DNA of 64,000 bases from Tritrichomonas foetus. Taxonomy: Eukaryota; Parabasalia; Tritrichomonadida; Tritrichomonadidae. The notes below the pieces were generated by a model that saw nothing but the letters and a program-made list of their open reading frames with translations, was not told the DNA's origin and searched no databases. Positions within the stretch are counted from its first letter, which is position 1. Each line of letters starts with the position of its first letter. Positions 7,925 through 18,663 of the stretch are shown here, piece after piece. The stretch covers positions 25,033-89,032 of the forward strand of contig MLAK01000628.1 of NCBI GenBank assembly GCA_001839685.1, written 5' to 3'. A program made the position numbers and the translations under genes.

Positions 7925-10906
7925 ATGAGAGATTTAAATCCTGTTTTTGCAAATTTACTCAGCCCATTCAACGACATTCGAGCACAAGCCGAGACTACCT
8001 TAAAAGACCTCATTCTAAACAATCCACAAGCATACACATTATTCTTGGATTTTTATTCCGCAGTTAACAATTTCAGCTTCAAAAAGCTTGCTTTAATTCT
8101 TGTTCAAAAAATAGCGCTTTGGAAGTTTACTTTCGTCACTGAAAACCTGTCCGATTTTCTCCAGCGACTCGATAAAATTACTCTCGAAACAGACGATGTT
8201 TACCTCCAGAAGAACATCGTCCATATTTTCTATATCATTATGAAGCTTGGCGGCGAAAAAGTTCCACAAATTCAAGAAACTATTCGTCAATATATTTTAT
8301 TATATCAGACCGACCAGAAATACCTCACAATTAGTTTCGAGTTAATGAAAATATACCTTCAAAATCAAGCTTCAATGCATTTACAAGCAATTGATCCAAA
8401 TTTAGTCAGTCAATTAACATATTTTGGTTTGATTTCTCCCGTCTTTATTTTACAGATTGAATCTGTTGCTGTTGTCTCTTTGCTGTCCAAATTCCCAGAT
8501 TTTGAAAAATTCCAAGTTCATTTGGATAAGATATTAGAGATGGCACAGAATTCGATTCAACTTGACAATCAAGGATTTATCAACTTTTGGACAGCTTTAA
8601 TTAAAATTTCATCTTCTTTTTCTTTGCCGTTTTGCGAAATTGCTAAACATTTCATTGGCGAAAATCTTGAACCGGATTCAAAAGATATCCTTTTGACATT
8701 TTTATTTAAAAATCTTGTTCATTTTAAAGAAGAAGACTATCCAGCATTAATACAACAATATTTTGAAATCCATAGTTCAATTTTAGAACCAGATTATACT
8801 CCCGTCGTTATTAATCATGCTCTATGTTATATTAAAATGATTTCTATAATTAAGGTTTTCATTTCCCAATATATTCAATTACCTAATCTACGATGTCGTC
8901 TTACAGCTCTTATTGCTACTAACTCACTTCTCTATTCATTTAATGGCTATATTAATGACGCTGATTTTTACGTAAATGTCGCTATTTCGCAGCAAAACCC
9001 AAATCAAGATTTTACTGGTGTAATTTTGAGTATAATATCATCTATTTTCACAGAGTGTCACTTACAGTTCCAACATACTGACCTTTTAGTTGATTATTTA
9101 ATGGCAATTTATAATTCAAACGATCATAACATTCGTGGAGATGTTTTTGAAACATTAGCTACAGGATTTATTGGAATGGCAGCTTGTTTTTCCCATAAAT
9201 ATATTGATCGATTTATTTCGATGAGATCTTTAATTTCATATGAAACAATTCCAAGATATTTATCACTTTTATTCTCATGTATATCAATTAAAATAGATAT
9301 TCATCATCCTAAATATAATGAACTTCATTCAATATTGGCTGACTACCTTCAAATCGCCAATACAGGAGCCAATTCACAAAATGAAGATCATATATATATT
9401 TGCACAAGAATTAAACAAAGAGTATATTTATTATATATTCTTTTATTTTATTATCGTCCATTGGAATATGCCGATGTAATTAGTCAGGCTATGGAAGAAA
9501 GTGTTCGTACTATGAATATAATATCAAATACTTATAACCAAAATCCTTCAATGGAACATTTTCATGGTCTACTTTGCGATCTTACTCGAGATTTTACTGA
9601 TTTTTCCAATCTTATTTTTTCTTCAAATGGTTCTTTATTGGAATATTTAAGACCTTATTATCAACACATACCTTTCAACTTTGTTTGGAATATATTTGAG
9701 TATAGTGAACCATTTGTTCGATTAATGAAAACTATTTTGAAATATGATTTTGCTAATTATCCATTTTCAGTCAATCTTATGAACTTTCTTCTAAAAGAGT
9801 GGGCAGAAAAAGAAGATACTCAACTTGCTGATGCTGTCAAAAAAATTCGTCTCTTAGAAAAAATCTCATCTCTTATTGTTTATCTTCAAAATCAAAAGTT
9901 TGCACAATTTTATTCACATGCTCTTGGATTCACTCACAAATATTCAGCACATTCAATGGAACTTTTTGAAATGTTGGTTATGTCAATATTCAAAATTGTT
10001 AAACGAAAAAGTATCTTATTGAATTCACAGTGCGAGTGGTATGCGCAATTTGTAAATATATGCTGTTCTTTTACTAAATTTTTCATAGATGAAGTTGTTG
10101 TTAAAATCACTCCCAATACAGCAACATCTTCATTTAAAGCCATTTTGTATATTTATGCAATTTTCATGCATAGAAATAATCCTGCTGGTCACAAATATTT
10201 ACAAAAAATAATTTTTCCTTTGTTGGATCGTTGCGATAATCAAGAAGCTCCTTCCTTTGATTATGATGTCATAAACATCGCAACAATGATTCTGAAGAAT
10301 GATTATATAACTGATATAGAAATTGAATTTATTACTACTTTAGTTACAAAATATATTAATGATGAAACAAATGATATTAAATTAACTTTAATTATGCTAA
10401 TTTATGAACTGGTTAATAAGCAGCCTAATCAAATTAATGCATTTCTAGAAACATTTTTAACAAGATGGGAATCGACAAGAAATAACGTTGATGAAATTGT
10501 TTATCGAGAATATATGGCAATTCTACTTTTATCGATTTATAACATAAATAGAGAAGCTTATGCATGCATATTGAATTTGATTCCTGAAATTTTATCACTT
10601 TTCCCAATTCATCAAGAACTTTATCCATTTAAATTTTTCTGTATTGAAATGTTCAAGTTTATTGAAAATGTTGATTTAAATATTCCAAATATGAAAGAAT
10701 TACTCATTGCAGCGTTTATTAGATATCTTTCATATCAAAATCATGCACCATTTATATTTAGCATAGATATTGCTACTCATCAGCAGATTATTGAAATCAC
10801 CAAAAGGTTATTATCACAATTTAATGATATTCCTGCGATCATTGCTAGTATTATACCTGAACAAACAACATCGATCCAATATGTTTTAAGTATTTTGTCG
10901 AGCTAA
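7925..10906 (+). CDS. Karyopherin-beta (importin/exportin) family protein
   Basis: 993 residues from the ATG at 7925. An upstream in-frame ATG at 7829 exists, but the family N-terminus begins at MRDLNPVFANLLSPFNDIRA, so I choose 7925. Residues ~1-90 look like an importin-beta N-terminal domain (FNDIRAQAETTLKDLI, then FKKLALILVQKIALWKF), which contacts Ran-GTP. The rest is helical and hydrophobic in the manner of HEAT repeats, and ~1000 residues is the usual family length. By family knowledge it carries cargo through nuclear pores. I cannot say which karyopherin it is; an exportin is as likely as an importin. Confidence 0.68.
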   Translation: MRDLNPVFANLLSPFNDIRAQAETTLKDLILNNPQAYTLFLDFYSAVNNFSFKKLALILVQKIALWKFTFVTENLSDFLQRLDKITLETDDVYLQKNIVHIFYIIMKLGGEKVPQIQETIRQYILLYQTDQKYLTISFELMKIYLQNQASMHLQAIDPNLVSQLTYFGLISPVFILQIESVAVVSLLSKFPDFEKFQVHLDKILEMAQNSIQLDNQGFINFWTALIKISSSFSLPFCEIAKHFIGENLEPDSKDILLTFLFKNLVHFKEEDYPALIQQYFEIHSSILEPDYTPVVINHALCYIKMISIIKVFISQYIQLPNLRCRLTALIATNSLLYSFNGYINDADFYVNVAISQQNPNQDFTGVILSIISSIFTECHLQFQHTDLLVDYLMAIYNSNDHNIRGDVFETLATGFIGMAACFSHKYIDRFISMRSLISYETIPRYLSLLFSCISIKIDIHHPKYNELHSILADYLQIANTGANSQNEDHIYICTRIKQRVYLLYILLFYYRPLEYADVISQAMEESVRTMNIISNTYNQNPSMEHFHGLLCDLTRDFTDFSNLIFSSNGSLLEYLRPYYQHIPFNFVWNIFEYSEPFVRLMKTILKYDFANYPFSVNLMNFLLKEWAEKEDTQLADAVKKIRLLEKISSLIVYLQNQKFAQFYSHALGFTHKYSAHSMELFEMLVMSIFKIVKRKSILLNSQCEWYAQFVNICCSFTKFFIDEVVVKITPNTATSSFKAILYIYAIFMHRNNPAGHKYLQKIIFPLLDRCDNQEAPSFDYDVINIATMILKNDYITDIEIEFITTLVTKYINDETNDIKLTLIMLIYELVNKQPNQINAFLETFLTRWESTRNNVDEIVYREYMAILLLSIYNINREAYACILNLIPEILSLFPIHQELYPFKFFCIEMFKFIENVDLNIPNMKELLIAAFIRYLSYQNHAPFIFSIDIATHQQIIEITKRLLSQFNDIPAIIASIIPEQTTSIQYVLSILSS

Positions 10907-11235
10907 ATTCTGTCACAATTATTTAATTATAAATGTTTTATATTTGTACCAATTTATCTCTTTTTTGCATCTATTAATTTGTTTTTATAATAATCTAATT
11001 ACTTAAACCATAATCTAAGTCATAGATTCTAAGACAAAAATATATTTACCGTTGTGTGCGTGTGTATTAAAGATAAGTTTGAAGACATTACAAAGTGAAA
11101 CACCAACAATGATATTCCATTATCTCAAATAATAAAATTCAATTGTTATTTGGCCAGGTAAATAATAAACGGACATGATGATCTTAAAAATTTATAAGAT
11201 TTTAGTTATCTCGAAGAATTCTGGTAATTTAAAAC
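10907..11235. other. Spacer downstream of karyopherin
   Basis: 329 bases of AT-rich sequence. It has one short GT-alternating stretch (TGTGTGCGTGTG near 11054-11066) and otherwise nothing I can name. Confidence 0.55.
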
Positions 11236-14187
11236 ATGTCAGATTTTGAGGATGTCGAATTTAACAGCAGTGATTTCGACGATGCTGTTTCATTTGGAAG
11301 CGATCAAAATAATCAGATCAAAACCGGAAGTGAAGAACCAATAGAATCAATTTCATCAGATCCAATTTCTGGCGATAAAGGTAGCGATGATTTTATGATG
11401 CCTCCTTTGCCAAAGGCCTCTACCAAAAATTTATCAGTGATTAATTTTTCCGCTTTAAAACCAGCAAATACACAAAGTTCGATAACAATATCTGATGCAA
11501 CAAATGAGTCGCTCAATTTTTCACGATCACCTTTAATACCAGCACGATTATCAAATAATAGCAATATGACTAATAATTCGCAAAGTCACACAAGTGTTGA
11601 AGAAAATAAGCCAAAATTTGATCTTCCACCACTTTTTGATGATATTGATCTGAGTGATCATAATGATGATGCAAAACAATCAGATGATAGTCAGCAGCCA
11701 AATTTAGGGCCAATTCAGTTTCCTTTAGACATTGGTGATGATGATAATTCTGAAAAAAATCATAATAAATCAGACTCCATAACTTTAAACTCAATTACAA
11801 ATAATTCAATTTCACATAGCACTTCATTATTTAAAAAAGATGCACCTTTCCTCCAACCAGCTCGATTCCAGAAACCAGAAGATCATTCTAGTGATGCAAG
11901 TAATGATAAACCATTTAATAATCATCTTGGACCAATTTTTGATAATATCGAAGATGATAATGAATCAATGCAACCAAATTTAGTTCCAGACGTAACAATT
12001 TCAAGAACAAATGAATCAATCACATTTGGTGGAATGGATGATGACTTTGGCGCTCATCCATTAATACCAGCTCGGAAAAGATCTGGTGGACCAACTCCTT
12101 CTCCATCAATAAATGATCCTCAAACATCATCGAGCAATATTCCAACACAATCAAACATTACATTTTCTGATAACACTTCTGCTATTCCAGCACACAGTAC
12201 AAATCAAAGTACGAATCTTAAGATTAGCCCAGTCTCTGATTCAGATGAACAAATTGAGAATATCGATGATGATTTCGAAAATATTGATTTGGATTTACCA
12301 AGCGATACAGGACCAAGTCCAGAATCGAAAGTCGAAATCATTCAAAGCTCTCAGAATTTTAATACGACTGAGCAAAAAGATACAACACCAGTAATGTCTG
12401 ATAATTTTATCTCTGTTCATTCAAGTGCAGTAAATACCCAGAAAACCGCCAGTGAAAGTGAAATTCCACCGCAATCAAAACTTGCTCCTAGTTCTCGAAG
12501 CAACAATAACACAACAGATAATTTTATGATTGAAACCACCGAAGAAACAAATAATTCATTTTTCCAAACAATGCCAGATTCAATGGAAACTTTTCAAACA
12601 ATATCGGGAAATACCAATTCCCCAATTAAATCGGCTAAAAATAGCCCACAAAAAAGTAAATTGTCGAATATATCAATGGAGCAATCTCGCCAAACTAATG
12701 AAAATATTGATATCCAGCAAACAGCCTCAAGCAATCTGAATCGAGCAAATAATCAGACTAATATAAACAGTAGTAATAAAAATGCTGTATCTAACCAAAA
12801 CTCATCAAGAAAAGACAAATCAGTTGTTAATTCATCAAAAAACAATACTACTCGAAATTCTGAAAAGAAACATACTAAAATTGAACTTGGAGAATCTGTT
12901 CAAAAAGTAAAACAAAATTATCAATCATCTTCAGCGAAGAAAAAAGATCAATCACATCATAGTCAAGAACAACAATTACGGGATAAACAAGCCCAACGTT
13001 CACAAAGACAACAGCCACCAACTTCAACTACTTTCCAAAATACTGTATCAAGCCATCATTCCACAAAAAATCAACAACAATATCAGCAACATCAAGTTAT
13101 ATCACCTAACCAAGGTTTTTCATCTCCCACTTCATCATCTTCTTCCTCTTCATTTAATGATAATTCTCCATGTAATAATACTCAAACCATAGTACATTTA
13201 CAGAAAAATGATGATCAGCTATCTTCTGTCTCTCTTCATTTATCATCAGATCCTGCTTCATTTCCCAAACCAAGAGTGACAAAAATGGCAATTGAAATTG
13301 GCATAGAAAATGCATTTGATCATGCATCATCACAATTTCAAAGATTGTTTTTAAATGAATTTTCTGCTTTAATGCGGCCTTCTTATCAAATGCCTTATAA
13401 TACAGAGTTAGATACATTTATTGACTCTTTATCAACAGATATTTCCAAAGAACTTAAAACAATGAACGATTCTTATTCTTCTAGACAAACTCAAGCATTT
13501 GAGAAAAGGATTAATACGTTATTCACTCAATGCAGTAAAGACATTCATCTTGATATTGAAAATTCATACGAGAGAGAACGAGCAATTAAAGAAAAAGCAC
13601 ATAAGAAGCTTCGTAATTTACAATCTGCAATTGAAGATTTAAATGATTCATTTACAACAAATGCCAATAAAGCAAAAAAGACGATTGATCATTTTATAAA
13701 AGATTCCTCATTAACCAGGTCTAATAGAGTTATTAAAGCACAGATACTCCAAAAAGAGCTTCGTGAATTAACATTAGAAAGACTGCATCTTGAATCAAAA
13801 GTTAATCGGCAGTTGACAGAATTTGAAAATTTGGAACGTAGTCAAAATGAAATGATTTATAAACAAATTACAATAAATGAACAAATTAATGGAGATACTG
13901 ATGATTATGAAGGATCAGTTTATGCAAAGAAAATATCACATGAGTGTGCCATTATTGGTACAAATATTGATAAAGCATCATATGATAATTTAATTGAAAT
14001 GTTAAATGATACAATTCAACAAATTAATAAAGAAAGAGCATGGGTAAATGATGAATTTTCACATGTTGAGGGATTGAGCCAAAAGATAGTTACACTTGCA
14101 TATAAAAATTCACAGAATAAAACAAACAAAATAAAATCCAAAGAGCATCCCGAACATCGCCACACTACTCATAAACGAAGAGACTAA
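11236..14187 (+). CDS. Large disordered protein with C-terminal coiled coil
   Basis: 983 residues. Residues 1-650 are low in complexity, rich in S, N, Q and D, and probably disordered. They contain a recurring short motif, LIPAR or LQPAR (SPLIPARLSN, PFLQPARFQK, HPLIPARKRS), and acidic blocks of the type PPLFDDIDLSD and GPIFDNIEDD. Residues ~680-960 are a continuous charged coiled coil (IKEKAHKKLRNLQSAIEDL, LTLERLHLESKVNRQL). The layout of acidic disordered head, short repeats and a long coil recalls basal-body or centrosome proteins such as FBF1. I have no residue-level match, so that is a guess. The ATG at 11236 is the first in the frame. Confidence 0.6.
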   Translation: MSDFEDVEFNSSDFDDAVSFGSDQNNQIKTGSEEPIESISSDPISGDKGSDDFMMPPLPKASTKNLSVINFSALKPANTQSSITISDATNESLNFSRSPLIPARLSNNSNMTNNSQSHTSVEENKPKFDLPPLFDDIDLSDHNDDAKQSDDSQQPNLGPIQFPLDIGDDDNSEKNHNKSDSITLNSITNNSISHSTSLFKKDAPFLQPARFQKPEDHSSDASNDKPFNNHLGPIFDNIEDDNESMQPNLVPDVTISRTNESITFGGMDDDFGAHPLIPARKRSGGPTPSPSINDPQTSSSNIPTQSNITFSDNTSAIPAHSTNQSTNLKISPVSDSDEQIENIDDDFENIDLDLPSDTGPSPESKVEIIQSSQNFNTTEQKDTTPVMSDNFISVHSSAVNTQKTASESEIPPQSKLAPSSRSNNNTTDNFMIETTEETNNSFFQTMPDSMETFQTISGNTNSPIKSAKNSPQKSKLSNISMEQSRQTNENIDIQQTASSNLNRANNQTNINSSNKNAVSNQNSSRKDKSVVNSSKNNTTRNSEKKHTKIELGESVQKVKQNYQSSSAKKKDQSHHSQEQQLRDKQAQRSQRQQPPTSTTFQNTVSSHHSTKNQQQYQQHQVISPNQGFSSPTSSSSSSSFNDNSPCNNTQTIVHLQKNDDQLSSVSLHLSSDPASFPKPRVTKMAIEIGIENAFDHASSQFQRLFLNEFSALMRPSYQMPYNTELDTFIDSLSTDISKELKTMNDSYSSRQTQAFEKRINTLFTQCSKDIHLDIENSYERERAIKEKAHKKLRNLQSAIEDLNDSFTTNANKAKKTIDHFIKDSSLTRSNRVIKAQILQKELRELTLERLHLESKVNRQLTEFENLERSQNEMIYKQITINEQINGDTDDYEGSVYAKKISHECAIIGTNIDKASYDNLIEMLNDTIQQINKERAWVNDEFSHVEGLSQKIVTLAYKNSQNKTNKIKSKEHPEHRHTTHKRRD

Positions 14188-15107
14188 TATGTTTCTCGAT
14201 TTTTTTCTCACAATATACATTTTGATTTGTATGTAATAAATTATATTAAATTATTTGGGGTATTTTTTTTTTGTAATTTGTTGTTCATTCATTTACAATT
14301 TATTATGAGCAAATATTATTTGGGAATATGATTACAGTAATGCGATCTTATGGTCACAAATATCTCGATGAGAAATATCCATTTCTTATCAACAGCTTCT
14401 TTCTATCAAGAATTGATTTTACAATTTATATCGATTTCAATTATTGCATGATTACAATTTTGAAATTTCTGAGAATTTCTCATAACTTTATGATTATCTT
14501 CGATCTGATTGTGTTCTTTTTCTTCTTGGTCATGTATCATCTCTTTGATAGCAACCAGATGAAATGTATTCAAATGAACTGATAAATATACATGTGATTA
14601 ATCACCCTTCTCCAATTTTAGAGAGCTTCATAAATTATGTAATGTTAAAAAGATGAGAAGACATTCTTTCGTTTCCCATCAACAATTGAAATAATAACGG
14701 TCGCTTCATTCAATCTCTTCTTTCAAAACACGATCATAAACATTTTTTATTTCACATTTCTGTCAATTATCATACCACCAATTATCCGTATTCAAGCACA
14801 TCAGACTATGGTAGAAACTTAAATATATTCAATCTAGACTTTGGACTTCTTCAGGTTGAATGTGCTATCAAAGTAGGAAACTTAGTTCTTTCGTCGATGC
14901 CAGAAGGGAATATTTTAAAAAAAATAACCACTGATACATATATTTTAAATAGTTAAACGGCTAATTAACTCTTATGTATGACCATATAAACATTCAAAAA
15001 GTATAACAAAACTAGATTTGAAAGAATGAAAGTGAAGTTTATTATAAAAAAGTGAAGTTTTAGTTTTTTCAATTTTCAACGGCCAAAGTTAAAATTACGA
15101 TCAAATT
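14188..15107. other. Spacer without supported genes
   Basis: 920 bases. An 84-codon frame at 14328-14582 is hydrophobic with AT-rich codon content and no recognisable pattern, so I do not call it a gene. A short direct repeat AAAGTGAAGTTT occurs near 15030 and 15050, just before the TBL1-like gene. Confidence 0.5.
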
Positions 15108-16604
15108 ATGACTGTTAGTGCAGATGAGATCAATTTCTTGATTCGTCGATATTTACAAGAAACTGGATTTACTCATACTGCCTATATTTTCGCCAACGAA
15201 TGTCTTTTAGATAATGCGAATATACATGTCAACCAATTACCGCCGCAAGCCCTTGTAACGATACTCAAAAAAGGCATGCTGTACATGCAAATGGAAAAAG
15301 GTATCAATGAAAAAGCTAAGACCGACAGCTCGCCCGAAAGTATCATATTATCAATTGTCGATATAGTCCGCCACGAGGAACCTATCGTGCCAATCAGACA
15401 TCAACAACAACAGCAACATCAACAATTAGCTCATCAACAGCATCAACATCAACAACATCAGCAACAGCTTCACGTGAAACCGTCACTTCCGATTTCCTCT
15501 CAAAAACGACTTCCTTCACTTCCCGCAATTACTTCACCAATTTCACTCGACCTCAGTAACGCTTTAGTTCTCAAAGGTCATACAGCAGACGTTTATTGTG
15601 GAGCCTGGACACGTGATGGCTGTCATCTAGCGACTGGAAGTGGTGATGCCACCGCATCAATATGGGAAATCAAAAATCACACATATACTCAGAATTATAT
15701 ATTAGATCATGCAACGCAACAAGACAGAACAGGTAAAGATATTGCCACCCTCGCATGGAATCCGTACGGAAATATATTGGCAACAGGCTGCTACGATGGA
15801 AGCGCAAGACTCTGGACACTTGATGGAGAGCTTAAATTTGTTTTAGTTTTTCACACAGATCCAGTTTTTACGGTCCAATTTTCTCCAGATGGAAATTTAT
15901 TATTGACAGGAAGCGCAGATCAGAAAGTTGTTGCATGGAATGTATCGACAGGAGAATGTAGACAAACTTTTCAGAATCATCAATCACGAGTTCTCGATGT
16001 AGATTGGATGGATAATCATATTTTCGCTTCTTGTTCCGGCGACACACGAATTGCTGTTTGCAGTATCGGAAAGCCTCATCCGCTTGTGATTTTGGAGGGC
16101 CATACAGGAGAAGTGAATAAGATAGAATGGTATTCGGAAGGTCGATATTTGGCCTCTTGTTCGGACGATAAGACGGTTAGAGTTTGGAGACCGTTTGATA
16201 ATGCGATGCCCATAATTTTAACGGGGCATACGCATCACGTCTACACAATAAAATGGTGTCCACCAACTAATAATTGCAAATTACTCGCCAGCGGAGCGTT
16301 TGACTATACAGTCCGAATTTGGGATATTACCAATCAATGTTGCTTACATGTTTTACAAAAGCACACACAACCGATCTACACAATTTGCTTTTCACCACGC
16401 GGGAATTTCTTCGTTTCTGGCGGAATTGATAATATAATGAATATGTGGCGAACAGAAGATGCCGCATTAGTTGCAACATTTAATGCTAACAGCGGCATAT
16501 TTGAGGCCCAGTGGGACCCAACAGGCCAGAGTATTGCTCTATGCTTGGCAGATTCACAGGTCGTAGTACTCTCCACGCGAGATGTGCCTTACTATCGCGA
16601 GTAA
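15108..16604 (+). CDS. TBL1: TBL1-type LisH / WD40 corepressor subunit
   Basis: 498 residues. The N-terminus (SADEINFLIRRYLQETGFTH) is a LisH motif, followed by the F-box-like region (LPPQALVTILKKGMLYMQ) in the order seen in TBL1/TBLR1, Ebi and Sif2. A histidine/glutamine-rich linker covers residues ~98-123. About eight WD40 repeats run from residue ~155 to the end (GHTADVYCGAWTRDG, LATGSGDATASIWE, LASCSDDKTVRVW, LASGAFDYTVRIWD). In animals and fungi TBL1 proteins build HDAC3-type corepressor complexes on chromatin and help exchange their subunits; a nuclear role here is inferred from that. The length fits the family and the start is clear. Confidence 0.92.
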   Translation: MTVSADEINFLIRRYLQETGFTHTAYIFANECLLDNANIHVNQLPPQALVTILKKGMLYMQMEKGINEKAKTDSSPESIILSIVDIVRHEEPIVPIRHQQQQQHQQLAHQQHQHQQHQQQLHVKPSLPISSQKRLPSLPAITSPISLDLSNALVLKGHTADVYCGAWTRDGCHLATGSGDATASIWEIKNHTYTQNYILDHATQQDRTGKDIATLAWNPYGNILATGCYDGSARLWTLDGELKFVLVFHTDPVFTVQFSPDGNLLLTGSADQKVVAWNVSTGECRQTFQNHQSRVLDVDWMDNHIFASCSGDTRIAVCSIGKPHPLVILEGHTGEVNKIEWYSEGRYLASCSDDKTVRVWRPFDNAMPIILTGHTHHVYTIKWCPPTNNCKLLASGAFDYTVRIWDITNQCCLHVLQKHTQPIYTICFSPRGNFFVSGGIDNIMNMWRTEDAALVATFNANSGIFEAQWDPTGQSIALCLADSQVVVLSTRDVPYYRE

Positions 16605-16682
16605 GCTTAGCTGTTTGATTGTCTAATAAAATGTGCATCCTATATTTCTTTCTTTCTATTTATTTTGACAGCTTGAAACAAC

Positions 16683-17014
16683 CAAATCAAAGAAAGAAGA
16701 ATGAATCAAAGAAAGAAGAATGAATCAANNNNNNNNNNNNNNNNNNNNNNNNNNNNNNNNNNNNNNNNNNNNNNNNNNNNNNNNNNNNNNNNNNNNNNNN
16801 NNNNNNNNNNNNNNNNNNNNNNNNNNNNNNNNNNNNNNNNNNNNNNNNNNNNNNNNNNNNNNNNNNNNNNNNNNNNNNNNNNNNNNNNNNNNNNNNNNNN
16901 NNNNNNNNNNNNNNNNNNNNNNNNNNNNNNNNNNNNNNNNNNNNNNNNGAAAGAAGAATGAATCAAAGAAAGAAGAATGAATCAAAGATAGAAGAATGAA
17001 TCAAAGAAAGAAGA
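16683..17014 (+). repeat. 19-bp tandem repeat array containing an assembly gap
   Basis: Units of the form AATCAAAGAAAGAAGAATG repeat head to tail on both sides of a 220-base run of N (16729-16948). One unit near 16985 carries a G-to-T change (AAAGATAGAAG). The gap is probably unresolved copies of the same unit, so the true array length is unknown. It lies between the TBL1-like and BRAP2-like genes, both of which end towards it. Confidence 0.92.
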
Positions 17015-17217
17015 AAACTTTATAACTAAACTTTATTTGTCATGGAGGTCACAATTACTTGTATGTTCTACCAATATTTACTCCTTGAAACTATCTTTCA
17101 TGAAAAAATCAAAATCGTTAGAAATAAGAAACAAAAACCAAAATATTTTCGCAAACAAAACGCCGATAATTTCATTTAATCAAACAAATATAAATAAATA
17201 ATAAATAGTAAATACAA

Positions 17218-18465
17218 TCATTGTAAATCAATGACTACATCGCCTGTTACATCATGTCTTTGTTCCAAAACGTTGCAAAGTTCATCAAATCTCAGTTTCA
17301 TTTGATTCAGTTGTTTTTTAAGTTTAATATTTTTTTTCTTTAGTTCATCAGATTGTTGCATCACTGGATCATTTTTTACTTGGTTAATTTCTTTTTGTAT
17401 TTCTTCGATTTGTTTATCAAGATTGACCACTTTTTGATATTCCGGATCAATTTTTGCTTCTTCTTCATCTAATTTTTCGAGTTCTTTTAAAAGTGAATCA
17501 ATTTCTGGTTGTTTTTTCCGATGGAGTTCTTCCATTTCCATTTCACTATGATTTCTTACTGATGTTACACCTTCCAGTAAAAGTTTCCTATAGCCTAAAA
17601 CAACATCATCACTTGCATCTGTCGGACGATCATGAAATGAACGATCAACCGATCGATCAGCTTGATAATCCCATAACCAGCGATCATCATAACGAAAAGA
17701 GAATCTATGATGTGTTTTTTCATAGTGGAGAATCGCATGTTGATTTTGGTCTCGGCCACATCCAATATGACCGCATTCCATGCAGACCCAAAGGCGCCTG
17801 GTTTCGTCGCATCCATCACACTTACCATTTCCTGTATTATGTATGACTCGACATACTGGGCATTGAGATTCGCCCCATTCTGAAAAAGCAGTAATAGAAA
17901 TATCATCAGCGGTTGAAGGTGAAAAAAATGTCGAAATTAAAGGATCAAATAATTGAAAACATAATGGACAAAAAGGAAGTGGAAATTCGCGAGTACAATT
18001 TGCTTCATGTGTTGGAATAGGATGAACTCCAATTTCCGGTGTAACTTCAAGTAAGAAAAGTGAAATGCATCGAATATGCAAATGTGTTGAATCAAACGGT
18101 TCGCCGAGAGTATTGATATAAAATGTGTCAGCGCCTTCTTGTATCTCAAATTCGACAATTGCACAACGAAACATGCATTTTAAAAAGGTGATTTTGAATT
18201 TGACTTTATTTTTCGTTTGGGTAACACGCGAGACGTATTTGCAAATATCGGTATATGTTAAAAATGAAGGTATCGCTAAAATTAAAACAACGTTGCTTCT
18301 CGAAGGGTGAAGAACAGGAAAATCCCATGTTAAATGCGCCGAAACTGTCGTTAAAAGCTTCCAAAGTTTCATGTCAGGAACATCAATGCATGTAAATGAA
18401 AAACCATCATCTGATATCTCATTAGGCTGAAGTTTATGTGTCGCAAGAATATCAATGGCAAACAT
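17218..18465 (-). CDS. BRAP2-like protein with degenerate RING, ZnF-UBP and coiled coil
   Basis: 415 residues from the ATG whose complement is at 18463-18465. The frame stays open upstream through a T-run that would encode a lysine string, but MFAIDILATHKL is the sensible start. Order: an RRM-like BRAP2 N-terminal domain (residues ~1-150); a RING region that keeps only CPLC and CPVC; a complete-looking ZnF-UBP (KCDGC, WVCMECGHIGCGRD, HAILHYEKTHH, WDYQAD), which in this family binds free ubiquitin C-termini; and a coiled coil over the last ~110 residues. BRAP2 in animals restrains MAP-kinase scaffolding and nuclear import. The missing central RING ligands suggest that E3 activity is reduced or gone. 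Confidence 0.85.
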   Translation of the reverse strand: MFAIDILATHKLQPNEISDDGFSFTCIDVPDMKLWKLLTTVSAHLTWDFPVLHPSRSNVVLILAIPSFLTYTDICKYVSRVTQTKNKVKFKITFLKCMFRCAIVEFEIQEGADTFYINTLGEPFDSTHLHIRCISLFLLEVTPEIGVHPIPTHEANCTREFPLPFCPLCFQLFDPLISTFFSPSTADDISITAFSEWGESQCPVCRVIHNTGNGKCDGCDETRRLWVCMECGHIGCGRDQNQHAILHYEKTHHRFSFRYDDRWLWDYQADRSVDRSFHDRPTDASDDVVLGYRKLLLEGVTSVRNHSEMEMEELHRKKQPEIDSLLKELEKLDEEEAKIDPEYQKVVNLDKQIEEIQKEINQVKNDPVMQQSDELKKKNIKLKKQLNQMKLRFDELCNVLEQRHDVTGDVVIDLQ

Positions 18466-18467
18466 CG

Positions 18468-18498
<31 letters not shown>

Positions 18499-18663
18499 TG
18501 AAATAAAAAGCAAATTCCTAGAAACTTTTTGTGAAATTATCTTATATGGCATTTTGGAGTTAACATTGTGTTTATCAAAAATTCTGAATATATTTGGTTA
18601 ATGGTGTTGTAAGTAAATTTTATTCTATCGTCACATGTATTAAAAATTAGAAACTAAAGGATT
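18466..18663. other. BRAP2-like upstream region with homopolymer
   Basis: The leader region contains a T-run of over 20 bases (about 18475-18499 on the + strand, so poly-A in the sense of the gene) directly before the chosen start. No clear initiator could be picked out. Confidence 0.45.

Noticed and set aside
12113..12394. 93-codon frame inside the disordered protein gene
   Set aside because: A shadow frame of the longer gene.
14328..14582. 84-codon frame downstream of the disordered protein gene
   Set aside because: Hydrophobic AT-rich content, no pattern, no support.
16701..16985. Several 86-codon frames across the N run
   Set aside because: They are mostly N and arise from the gap.
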